Below, piece by piece: positions 1-6,034 of a stretch of 6,068 nt of DNA. Position 1 is the stretch's first letter. Each line of letters begins with the position of its first letter. A program made the position numbers and the translations under genes. The DNA is from Chloroflexota bacterium (GTDB lineage Bacteria > Chloroflexota > Anaerolineae > Promineifilales > Promineifilaceae): NCBI GenBank assembly GCA_024223125.1, contig JAAEOP010000202.1, positions 1 to 6,068 on the forward strand, written 5' to 3'. The notes below the pieces were generated by a model that was given only the letters and a program-made list of their open reading frames with translations, was not told the DNA's origin and made no database searches.

Positions 1-392
1 GATGAATGTTCGTCAAAAAAAGACATCTCATGGTAAATCATGGCTGCAAACACATCGCGGCGCAGCGTCAGCACCACCTCCCCCACAATTTTGGCCGAGA
101 AATATTGGCGGATGAAGTTGAATACCCAGGCAGACGCCCCCGTCAGCGAAACCCCCAACGCTAACAGCGCCATCACCTGCGTCGCCGGGTTTTCGGCAAT
201 AATATCTATCGCTCTAGCAATGATAATCGGCCCAGCCACACCGGCCAACGAGTTGAGCGTGACCATCGCGCCGACCAGCAGCATCCGCCGAAAATACGGC
301 CGAAAATAGTCAATAATCCGGTCTACCAACTCCCGGTCACTATAACTACGATCATAATCCTCAGTGTCTAACCCATCAAGTATAAAACCCAT
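1..392 (-). CDS. ABC exporter half-transporter, N-terminal part (cut by window edge)
   Basis: The minus-strand frame opening at ATG 392-390 stays open to the window edge and gives 130 residues; the rest of the gene lies outside. Visible are a charged N-terminal tail (about 1-28), an elbow-helix segment with DYFRPYFRR (28-36), a first membrane helix (about 37-62, containing GPIIIARAID), a second (about 71-94), and the start of the first intracellular loop with LRRDVF and MSFFDEHS (110-130). This is the usual beginning of a type IV (ABCB-like) exporter membrane domain, where the R-x-x-V/L-F and S-F-F-D segments are conserved. A TGA two codons upstream in the same frame fixes the start; the ribosome site is weak (GGTG, 4 nt spacing). 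It starts 21 nt after the small-protein gene. Its probable partner is the complete half-transporter at 2137-3900, which has a degenerate ATP site, so this half is expected to supply the canonical catalytic Glu. That nucleotide-binding domain is not in the window. Confidence 0.88.
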   Translation of the reverse strand, partial: MGFILDGLDTEDYDRSYSDRELVDRIIDYFRPYFRRMLLVGAMVTLNSLAGVAGPIIIARAIDIIAENPATQVMALLALGVSLTGASAWVFNFIRQYFSAKIVGEVVLTLRRDVFAAMIYHEMSFFDEHS

Positions 393-413
393 AAATCACC
401 ATTCAGGCAAATG

Positions 414-713
414 CTAAATATTCGGGCGGCGCGTAAAAGCCGCGTTTTCATACCGAAAACCACGTCGGACTAATACAGTTTCCGGTGTTTCATTCACCAA
501 TGTAATCATGACCGCACGATGTGGATAATTTTGCCACACTCGTTCATGTTGCTGTTGAAATCGTCTACTCTCTGCCGTGATTTGGCGGCGATTAAGGTCC
601 CAAAGATATCGTTCAGTGGCTTCTGAGATAATTTCGTCGGTTATGCTATTTATGTTGCGAGCAACCTTTTCAATCCGTTCATATAATTTTGGTTCCAGAG
701 TGATTGTAGTCAT
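414..713 (-). CDS. Small ribbon-helix-helix-like protein, possibly internally deleted
   Basis: 99 residues. The N-terminal part reads as a ribbon-helix-helix fold: a short strand (TTITLEP, 2-8), a helix (about 9-23) and a second helix (about 24-43, with ATERYLWDLNRR). Such folds bind DNA as dimers, often as antitoxins. The middle (about 47-65, ESRRFQQQHERVWQNYPHR) and the C-terminal end (AVMITLVNE...RRGFRYEN) resemble small bacterial proteins of about 120-130 residues that carry, between these two parts, a segment of roughly 30 residues with a VAI..G.VV motif (DUF5678-like). That segment is absent here, so the gene may be an in-frame deletion derivative; this comparison is from memory. The ATG (713-711) overlaps the Fic stop (712-710) as ATGA, and GGAG at 725-722 is a good ribosome site, so translation is probably coupled to Fic. 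Composition is AT-rich (about 38-43% GC in two hand-counted 60-nt stretches). No Fic-inhibitory [ST]xxxE[GN] motif is present. Function unknown; an antitoxin or autorepressor role is only a guess. Confidence 0.7.
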   Translation of the reverse strand: MTTITLEPKLYERIEKVARNINSITDEIISEATERYLWDLNRRQITAESRRFQQQHERVWQNYPHRAVMITLVNETPETVLVRRGFRYENAAFTRRPNI

Positions 714-2083
714 TTCTTAATCTCCATTTCCTCCCTGATCACTTCGATCAATTTTTCCGTGATCATTTGTACAAGGATTCCCATTTCTTCTTCAGAGTAC
801 GTAGAATCATAATAATCATCAATAAGTGTAAAAGTACGTTGTAGACCTATTGCATTGTAGGAAATCTTGAATTTAATTGCTTGGAACTCAATACTAAGTC
901 GAAACCAAATCGTTACTAACTCTCCTGATTTAAATTCTTTCCATTCATAGAATAGGACAATTCCACTGAGATCAATATGTACACTTACGAATTCTCTAAA
1001 ATCTTCTACAGCTTGTTGACTTTCGCTAAAAGTATGTCGAGGTAATTCAAATCCACTCTGATCAATAAATTGAAACTCCAGATTTTTCCTAACAAATAGG
1101 CGATCAAATTTACTCAATTGTGAAAGGAGTAAAGATATTAAGGAGATCAAGAATTGATCGTAAAGTTCCTTTAAGATCGCTGAATTTTTTTCTGGTTTTT
1201 GTGCCATTTTATGTGCTTGCAAGCTCTTTTCTAAAAGGGCAACTTTTTTGTCAAGATCGTCAAGTTCCTCAATTCTTTCACCCTGCGCCCCACGCAGATA
1301 CAAATCCAGAGAATGTAATAAGCCTTCCCCAATATGAATTATAAATGGTTCTAGATTGTCTTCAGCGTCGGCCGTTTCCAGAGCAAGAAGATAGGATCCT
1401 TTTTTATCTATGGGGATGATGACGGGCGGATATCTATATTGCAAAAGGATGAGGTTCATGAGCAAGCGGGCCATACGGCCGTTGCCATCGTCAAATGGAT
1501 GAATCACCACAAACTGGTAATGGAAGGTAGCCGCCAAAATCAAGGGATGGCGTTCAGCTTTGTCCGTTTCGCGGCGATACCAGGCCATGAGATCGCCCAT
1601 TTTTGCCGGGGTTTCTTCCGGCGTGGCATAGTAGTGCATTTCGCCCGTGCTGGTGGCAACATGGTTGGGAGCCGTTTTGTATTGGCCGGGCATGACGCGC
1701 TTTTTGGTTGGTTTGCCGTCTGGCGTCACGGCATCTACCTCATACGGTTCCACTAGAATCATTTTGTGCAGCTCGCGAATGTCCGCTTCGGTCAACGGCC
1801 GTTGCTGGCACACAAACTCCAATAAAGTGTTAATTGCCTCATGATGTCCTTTTATCTCAAGATAATCTCGAAACGGTTTCCCCTGGGCAGTAACGCCATG
1901 CAGCAAAAACGTCTTTGTTTCGCCATAAGTCAGCGTGTTGCCCTCAATCGCATTAGAATGATACGTCCAATCCAGCCGAAACTTCTGCATGACGTGCCGT
2001 TCTTGCGCCGGGTCAAGCGGCCGCAAAGCATCAATTTCAGCCTTTATGCGATCAATTTCCGACAGAAGTTCAAGAATCTCCAA
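710..2083 (-). CDS. Class II Fic family protein (AMP-transferase fold) with unusual C-terminal domain
   Basis: 457 residues from a TTG start. Fic enzymes transfer AMP or another nucleotide moiety from a nucleotide to hydroxyl side chains of target proteins, usually in the cytosol. The active-site motif is intact: HPFDDGNGRMAR, with H195 as catalytic base, D199 for the metal, and N201, R203 and R206 for nucleotide phosphates. An N-terminal inhibitory helix carries SNAIEG (S43, E47, G48), fitting [ST]xxxE[GN] and marking class II, in which the Glu blocks the nucleotide site within the same protein. A target-docking flap lies near 131-142 (MPGQYKTAPNHV). Residues 267-297 look like a short coiled coil. 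From about 275 to 457 the DNA becomes AT-rich and the protein is not the winged helix common in relatives such as Shewanella SoFic; it looks like a helix (300-325) followed by a strand-rich domain (about 335-422) and a final acidic helix (430-457). The TTG start is supported by GAAGGA 7 nt upstream and by the family-typical N-terminal helix it includes; the next Met is residue 32. The gene sits between two ABC half-transporter genes. Targets unknown. Confidence 0.92.
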   Translation of the reverse strand: MEILELLSEIDRIKAEIDALRPLDPAQERHVMQKFRLDWTYHSNAIEGNTLTYGETKTFLLHGVTAQGKPFRDYLEIKGHHEAINTLLEFVCQQRPLTEADIRELHKMILVEPYEVDAVTPDGKPTKKRVMPGQYKTAPNHVATSTGEMHYYATPEETPAKMGDLMAWYRRETDKAERHPLILAATFHYQFVVIHPFDDGNGRMARLLMNLILLQYRYPPVIIPIDKKGSYLLALETADAEDNLEPFIIHIGEGLLHSLDLYLRGAQGERIEELDDLDKKVALLEKSLQAHKMAQKPEKNSAILKELYDQFLISLISLLLSQLSKFDRLFVRKNLEFQFIDQSGFELPRHTFSESQQAVEDFREFVSVHIDLSGIVLFYEWKEFKSGELVTIWFRLSIEFQAIKFKISYNAIGLQRTFTLIDDYYDSTYSEEEMGILVQMITEKLIEVIREEMEIKK

Positions 2084-2090
2084 TCTCTTA

Positions 2091-2096
2091 TCCTTC
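2091..2096 (-). promoter_or_regulatory. Shine-Dalgarno site for the Fic TTG start
   Basis: GAAGGA on the minus strand, 7 nt before the TTG codon at 2083-2081. It is the strongest ribosome site near the gene and decides for the TTG start over Met32, which would remove the conserved N-terminal helix. Confidence 0.65.
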
Positions 2097-2115
2097 GGCT
2101 TGCTCAGAACAAGCC
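2097..2115 (-). other. Compact hairpin abutting the Fic ribosome site
   Basis: The minus strand reads GGCTTGTTCTGAGCAAGCC. GGCTTG pairs with CAAGCC (6 bp), extended inward by a T-G wobble and a T-A pair to leave a 3-nt loop (CTG). It fills the gap between the transporter stop (2137) and the Fic Shine-Dalgarno, and its 3' arm ends directly before GAAGGA. It is not followed by a T run, so it is unlikely to be a terminator; it could affect mRNA stability or Fic translation, or be part of a small repeat. The pairing is seen; the role is inferred. Confidence 0.5.
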
Positions 2116-2135
2116 TCCAATCTCTAATCTCTAAT
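2115..2135. repeat. Short tandem heptamer AATCTCT with a copy across the Fic start
   Basis: The plus strand shows AATCTCT twice in tandem (2119-2125, 2126-2132) followed by a degraded third unit AAT. The 11-mer CTCCAATCTCT occurs at 2115-2125 and again at 2078-2088, across the Fic TTG codon. The related 11-mer GATTGGAGATT is found on the minus strand at 2085-2075 and on the plus strand at 6042-6052, upstream of the peptidase gene. Such AGATTGG/AGATTAG strings look like a dispersed low-complexity intergenic repeat of the genome. Confidence 0.55.
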
Positions 2136-2136
2136 T

Positions 2137-3900
2137 TTAATCATACCGGGCAAAGATGCGTTGGTAGGCTGGGCTGCGTAGTAGTAGGTCTTCATGTATG
2201 CCCTGGTCGGCTAGTTTTCCCTGGCTCAGTACCAAAATTTGGTCGGCCCAGCGGATTTGGGAGAGGCGATGGGTGATGAGAAAGGTGGTGCGTTGGCGGC
2301 TGATCTGGCGCATCGCTTTTTGAATCTGGTCTTCGGTGGCGCTGTCAATGGCGCTGGTACTGTCATCCAAGATGAGAATGCGGGGATTGGTCAGGAAGGC
2401 CCGGGCAATAGCGATGCGCTGCCGCTGCCCGCCAGACAGGGTGGCGCCTCGTTCGCCCACTTCCGTCTCATACCCTTTGTCAAAGCTCATAATAAAGTGG
2501 TGGGCCTGGGCATGCCGCGCGGCCGCTTCAATTTCGGCCGGAGTGGCGTCGGGGCAGCCAAAGGCGATGTTTTCGGCAATGGTACGCGAAAAGAGAAAGA
2601 CATCTTGTTCAATGGTAGAAATCTGGGAGCGCAAAGATTCCAAACTCCAATCACATACATTGACATCATCTACTAGTACACGGCCGTTATTGGTATCAAA
2701 TATTCGGTTAATCAGCCGTGTTAAGGTTGTTTTGCCTGTCCCTGTTTGCCCTACGATGGCTACGGTTTGCCCTGGTTCGGCCGTAAAACTAATTTGGTTG
2801 ATGACTGGGGAGGCCCCATTTTCCGTATAGCTAAAACTGACATTTTCAAAGGTGACACGGCCGTTAATCGGCCGGCTGATCCCTGCTTCATTCTCGTCTA
2901 GTTCTGTCTCATCGTTAATCATATTCAGGATACGCCTGGCGCTGGCAAAGCCCAACTGTACCAGTTGAAAAGAGAAGATAGAGATAAATGTAGGAAAGCG
3001 CAGCAGGCCAAACAAACCCATGTAAGTTACCAATTGTCCCAACGTCAGTGACCCCGCTTGCCATAACCAGGCCGCATGGAAAAAGGCCAGCCCCAGGCAG
3101 AGACTAAAAACCAGCAGTGGCAAATACCAGGCCTGAATAATCCCCTGGCGCACAAAATAATCTTTATACAGGGTAGCGTTCAGATCAAAGTCAGCCAATT
3201 CTTGTTGTTCTTGGGCATTCCCCTTGACCACTTCTACACCACCAATGGATTCAGCTAGACCGGCGTTCATGACCCCAAACTGCTCGCGCATTGCCTGGGA
3301 CACCGGGTTCAGACGGCGGGCATAATCCCATACCGTGACGCTAAAGAAAATTAGAAAAAATCCTGGAACCAATAGCAGCCGCCAATCTAGCAAGGCAATT
3401 AAAATGATGGGCGCCAATATAGCCATGACTGAATCAATAATAAGCATTAAACCGGGGCTGAACATCATGTTGAGGGTACGTACATCGTTGGTCGCTCTAG
3501 CCATAACATCGCCAATGCGCTGACGGCCGTGAAACGTCTGATCCTTACCCAACAAACTGACATACAACTCATCCCGTGAATCTCGTTCAATACGCTGGGC
3601 CAAAAACTCATTTGTCCAGTTGCGAACAAGACCCATCACACTTTGCATAGCTACAACCCCAAATATAGCCAGGGACAGCCCCAACAGCGCCGCTACCGCC
3701 CAATCCGGCGTGGAAATCAAATCGAAAGCGCGGCCTATTAGTATCTGTACTCCGCTGGCGGCAAAGTTGTTGATAACGGCCGTCAGCGTCACCATCACCG
3801 GCAGCAGCGGATAGCGCCACAAATGGGACAGAATCCAGAGCGCCGGGGTGGTACGGTTATAGGCATATTCATTTTCCAGATGGAATTCACGTTTGCTCAT
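2137..3900 (-). CDS. ABC exporter half-transporter (membrane plus ATPase domain), degenerate-site subunit
   Basis: 587 residues, full length for a fused half-exporter in the cytoplasmic membrane. Membrane helices lie at about 31-56, 66-90, 150-170, 172-190, 258-280 and 290-312. The ATPase domain (about 347-587) has Walker A GQTGTGKTT (384-392), Q-loop Gln432, signature LSGGQ (488-492), Walker B ILILDD (508-513), D-loop SAID (516-519) and H-loop His544. Walker B ends in Asp513 where active ATPases have Glu, giving LDDSTSAID. This pattern is known from the catalytically weak half of heterodimeric exporters such as TM287/288, and predicts an obligate partner, probably the transporter starting at 392. 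Substrate cannot be told; relatives export drugs, lipids or peptides. The start is fixed by a TGA three codons upstream in frame; no clear Shine-Dalgarno precedes the ATG. The peptidase gene ends 63 nt before it. Confidence 0.95.
   Translation of the reverse strand: MSKREFHLENEYAYNRTTPALWILSHLWRYPLLPVMVTLTAVINNFAASGVQILIGRAFDLISTPDWAVAALLGLSLAIFGVVAMQSVMGLVRNWTNEFLAQRIERDSRDELYVSLLGKDQTFHGRQRIGDVMARATNDVRTLNMMFSPGLMLIIDSVMAILAPIILIALLDWRLLLVPGFFLIFFSVTVWDYARRLNPVSQAMREQFGVMNAGLAESIGGVEVVKGNAQEQQELADFDLNATLYKDYFVRQGIIQAWYLPLLVFSLCLGLAFFHAAWLWQAGSLTLGQLVTYMGLFGLLRFPTFISIFSFQLVQLGFASARRILNMINDETELDENEAGISRPINGRVTFENVSFSYTENGASPVINQISFTAEPGQTVAIVGQTGTGKTTLTRLINRIFDTNNGRVLVDDVNVCDWSLESLRSQISTIEQDVFLFSRTIAENIAFGCPDATPAEIEAAARHAQAHHFIMSFDKGYETEVGERGATLSGGQRQRIAIARAFLTNPRILILDDSTSAIDSATEDQIQKAMRQISRQRTTFLITHRLSQIRWADQILVLSQGKLADQGIHEDLLLRSPAYQRIFARYD
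2858..2874. repeat. CGGCCG-TTAAT-CGGCCG inverted/direct repeat inside the transporter gene
   Basis: Two copies of the self-complementary hexamer CGGCCG (2858-2863 and 2869-2874) are separated by TTAAT, able to form a 6-bp GC stem with a 5-nt loop. It encodes part of the linker before the ATPase domain (RPINGR, residues 343-348). The same arrangement with TTAA occurs at 5943-5958. Confidence 0.6.
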
Positions 3901-3915
3901 AATAAATCAGAGAGT

Positions 3916-3953
3916 GGCGAGGTTGGCGACCGAGGGGCGCTTGAAACCTTGCC
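3916..3953. repeat. Imperfect inverted repeat between peptidase and transporter genes
   Basis: On the plus strand GGCGAGGTT (3916-3924) and AACCTTGCC (3945-3953) are complementary at 8 of 9 positions, with 20 nt between them. Overlapping the right arm, 3944-3958 can form a small hairpin in the minus-strand RNA (AGACC-GGCAA-GGTTT, 5 bp with one G-T wobble). No T run follows, so a rho-independent terminator is not supported. It may be a short palindromic intergenic repeat or an mRNA-processing signal in the 63-nt gap. Confidence 0.35.
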
Positions 3954-3963
3954 GGTCTTGGCA

Positions 3964-5973
3964 TTATTTCAAATAGTTATCAAACCAACGCCGCATATGT
4001 TCCAGTCGCTGCACCCGGCGGTCAGTACGGCCGTTGCGACTTAACCCATGTGACTCTTCCGGGAACAGTACCATTTCTGCTTCTACGCCCTGTTGTTTCA
4101 AAGCTACAAACACCTGCTCTCCCTGCTCTCGGTCACAGCGGAAATCTGACTCGCTGTGGATGATTAGCGTGGGTGTGCGGGCATTGCCAATGGTAGCCAT
4201 GGGAGATTGCCGCCAATACCCGGCCAAATCATTCCACGGCTGCGTCTCCGTATTGATTAAATGTTCTGTACTCCAATTCATATCGCTGGAGCCGTAAAAA
4301 CTGAGCAGATTACTGACCACACGCTGGCCGACGGCGGCCTTAAAGCGATGCGTCTTGCCAATGATGAGGGCTGTTATGTAGCCGCCATAACTGCCGCCCG
4401 TCACCCCCATCCGTTCTGGGTCAATGGCGGGCAGATTCTCCACATAGTTGGCCCAGGCCATTACATCATCATAATCTACTGTGCCCCAACAGTTGGCAAT
4501 GGCCCCGGCAAATGTCTGTCCATACCCCTGGCTGCCGCGTGGATTGCAAAAGGAGACGACATAACCGCTGGCGGCCAAAAAGTGAAATTCGTGCATGAAG
4601 GCACGGCCGTACTGCGCCATCGGTCCACCATGAATTTCTAAAATGGAAGGATATTGTTGATCGGGGTCAAACCCAGGCGGCCGTAAAATCCAACCTTGCA
4701 AATCACCCCCATCTGGCCCCTTAATCCACACCTCTTCCAACTCTCCCCAGGCGATTTCGGCGAACAGGTCGTCGTTGAAATGGGTGAGCGGCCGTCCTTC
4801 ATTTGCTCCCATTTCGCGCTGCCACACCTGCCCCGGCCGTTCTGTCGTACCCCACAAATACGCTATCGTAGACTGATCCGTGCTAAGGCTAAAACTACCG
4901 ACCAGTCCCGACTCATCAATCAGCCGCTCCAATTCGCCTGTGGTAGCATCAAAGGTAAGCAAAGGCTGATTGGCTCGTTCCGTGGCCTGGATATAGATTT
5001 TTGCGCCATCGTTAGACCAAATGGGTGGCGGCTGGGGTGTATCGCTGCCGGTGTCTGTCAGAGTCACAATTGAGAGGTGCAAATCGTGTTGTGCTGACAG
5101 ATTGTGTGCCTGACCGCCGGCCGCCGCTACCACGTACAGGCAACTGTTTTGATACCAATCACCCAACTGTGCCCGGCCCATGTAGGCGATTTGGCGACCA
5201 TCGGGAGAAAAGGTAGGGCTGTATTTACGGCCGTGATGCCCCGTCTCCACCATCTGCATCTCTCCGCCTTCGGCCGCAATCAGGTACAACTCCGTTTCAT
5301 CCTGGTTCAATTCCCACTGCGGATGCCGGTTCGATACAAACAAGACCTGCTTTCCGTCAGGCGACCAGCGCGGCCCTGTTTCATGGAACTCTCCGGCCGT
5401 TAATTGGGTTCCTTCGCCACTGCCAGCATCAAACGTCCAGATATGCCATTTTTCCTGGGGTAAATAGCCCTCGCCATTATATTTGTAACTGAGGCTGGTA
5501 ATGTGCCGGGACACGATGCCCAACTTTTTCTTCTGTTCATCTTCTTCACGCTCAAGCGCTTCGGCATCCTTCTGGCGGAATTGGGCTACAAAACGAGTCC
5601 CATTGGGCGACCATTCAAACCCGGCAAAGTTCCCTTTTATCTCTGTAACAGGCCGCGCCTCGCCGCCATGAAAGGGGATGATGTGGATTTGCATTTGCTT
5701 TTCATTTTTACGATTGGATAGAAAAGCGATATGACGGCCGTCAGGCGACCAACGCGCTCTGGTATCAGTTTGGTTTCCATAGGTGAATTGGTGGGGTGGG
5801 GTACGGCCGTCTACCGTTGCCAGCCATAAGTTCGTATATTTTTTCTCCGTTTGGCGGTCTACCCGGATCAGGCCAAAGATGATGTGACAGCCGTCGGGGG
5901 ATATTTGCGGGTCAGTCACCAGTTGTAGGTTATATAGGTCATCGGCCGTTAACGGCCGTTTTTCTTCAGGCAT
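3964..5973 (-). CDS. S9-family serine peptidase (acylaminoacyl-peptidase / dipeptidyl-peptidase type)
   Basis: 669 residues from ATG 5973-5971 (numbering below starts two residues earlier, at TTG 5979). The enzyme removes short or N-acylated residues from oligopeptides; members with no secretion signal, as here, act in the cytosol. An N-terminal beta-propeller (about 20-410) shows repeated blade motifs: ISPDG (26), WSPDG (77), WSPNG (123), WSPDG (205), FSPDG (257) and WSNDG (321). The C-terminal alpha/beta-hydrolase (about 415-671) has the oxyanion-side HGGP (450-453), nucleophile Ser530 in GGSYGGY (528-534), Asp612 in SESDFR and His644 in EESHG, so the triad is complete. Length and order fit the S9C (YuxL-like) group. 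The charged stretch 136-153 followed by YKYNGEGYL is a usual propeller insertion in that group. The ATG is preferred over the TTG two codons upstream because GGGAG lies 7 nt before ATG but only 1 nt before TTG. First gene of the visible run; no evident functional tie to Fic. Confidence 0.94.
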   Translation of the reverse strand: MPEEKRPLTADDLYNLQLVTDPQISPDGCHIIFGLIRVDRQTEKKYTNLWLATVDGRTPPHQFTYGNQTDTRARWSPDGRHIAFLSNRKNEKQMQIHIIPFHGGEARPVTEIKGNFAGFEWSPNGTRFVAQFRQKDAEALEREEDEQKKKLGIVSRHITSLSYKYNGEGYLPQEKWHIWTFDAGSGEGTQLTAGEFHETGPRWSPDGKQVLFVSNRHPQWELNQDETELYLIAAEGGEMQMVETGHHGRKYSPTFSPDGRQIAYMGRAQLGDWYQNSCLYVVAAAGGQAHNLSAQHDLHLSIVTLTDTGSDTPQPPPIWSNDGAKIYIQATERANQPLLTFDATTGELERLIDESGLVGSFSLSTDQSTIAYLWGTTERPGQVWQREMGANEGRPLTHFNDDLFAEIAWGELEEVWIKGPDGGDLQGWILRPPGFDPDQQYPSILEIHGGPMAQYGRAFMHEFHFLAASGYVVSFCNPRGSQGYGQTFAGAIANCWGTVDYDDVMAWANYVENLPAIDPERMGVTGGSYGGYITALIIGKTHRFKAAVGQRVVSNLLSFYGSSDMNWSTEHLINTETQPWNDLAGYWRQSPMATIGNARTPTLIIHSESDFRCDREQGEQVFVALKQQGVEAEMVLFPEESHGLSRNGRTDRRVQRLEHMRRWFDNYLK
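5943..5958. repeat. 16-bp perfect palindrome near the peptidase start
   Basis: CGGCCGTTAACGGCCG is perfectly self-complementary and covers codons 5-10 of the peptidase gene (RPLTAD). In mRNA it could form a 6-bp GC stem with a UUAA loop about 12-15 nt after the start codon, where structure tends to slow initiation. It consists of two overlapping-type copies of the genome-wide CGGCCGT word. Confidence 0.7.
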
Positions 5974-5980
5974 TGTCAAT

Positions 5981-5985
5981 CTCCC
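5981..5985 (-). promoter_or_regulatory. Shine-Dalgarno site for the peptidase gene
   Basis: GGGAG on the minus strand lies 7 nt before ATG 5973-5971. It is too close (1 nt) to the in-frame TTG at 5979-5977, so it decides for the ATG. Confidence 0.65.
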
Positions 5986-6005
5986 ATTAAGTGGTTTGCA
6001 GATGA

Positions 6006-6034
6006 ATGATAGCTTGGGTTGGCGTAGGTTGCCA
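6006..6034 (-). promoter_or_regulatory. Weak sigma70-like promoter candidate upstream of the peptidase gene
   Basis: On the minus strand TGGCAA (6034-6029) and TATCAT (6011-6006) are 17 nt apart, a usable spacing. TATCAT matches the -10 consensus at 5 of 6 positions; TGGCAA matches the -35 at only 3 of 6. A start about 7 nt downstream would leave a leader of roughly 25-30 nt. Such matches arise by chance; this is only the best candidate in the 95 nt before the gene. Confidence 0.2.

Larger units (their letters stand above)
1475..5959. repeat. Highly iterated palindrome ACGGCCGT (12 copies)
   Basis: Exact copies start at 1475, 1795, 2680, 2857, 3523, 3776, 4027, 4603, 5227, 5734, 5803 and 5952. 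Seven more sites have the 7-mer CGGCCGT with another first base: 1368, 2777, 4677, 4788, 4833, 5393 and 5942. A random 6-kb sequence would hold about 0.09 copies of a given 8-mer. Nine of the twelve encode x-Gly-Arg as GGC CGT, but copies at 1795, 3776 and 5952 are in other reading frames, so codon choice is not the whole cause. This recalls the HIP1 octamer of cyanobacteria, although the word is different. Confidence 0.8.

Noticed and set aside
414..2083. A classical Fic/Doc toxin-antitoxin module
   Set aside because: The Fic protein is the long, self-inhibited class II form and not a short Doc-type toxin, gene order is reversed, and the small protein lacks an inhibitory motif. Kept only as a question in the findings.
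393..2136. Transposon or insertion-sequence ends flanking the Fic cassette
   Set aside because: I saw no transposase, no terminal inverted repeats and no matching target duplication at the two transporter-proximal borders (393-413 and 2116-2136).
2239..2830. Plus-strand open frames of 145 and 164 codons
   Set aside because: They lie antisense to the ATPase domain of the transporter, whose motifs are unmistakable; the translations show no family features and the frames overlap each other.
3901..3963. Rho-independent terminator between the peptidase and transporter genes
   Set aside because: An imperfect inverted repeat exists, but no T run follows on the minus strand and the loop is about 20 nt.
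4261..5403. Several plus-strand open frames of 99-126 codons
   Set aside because: They are antisense to the peptidase hydrolase and propeller domains, with no ribosome sites or recognisable motifs.
5977..5979. TTG as start codon of the peptidase
   Set aside because: GGGAG is only 1 nt from this TTG but 7 nt from the ATG two codons later, so the ATG is preferred.
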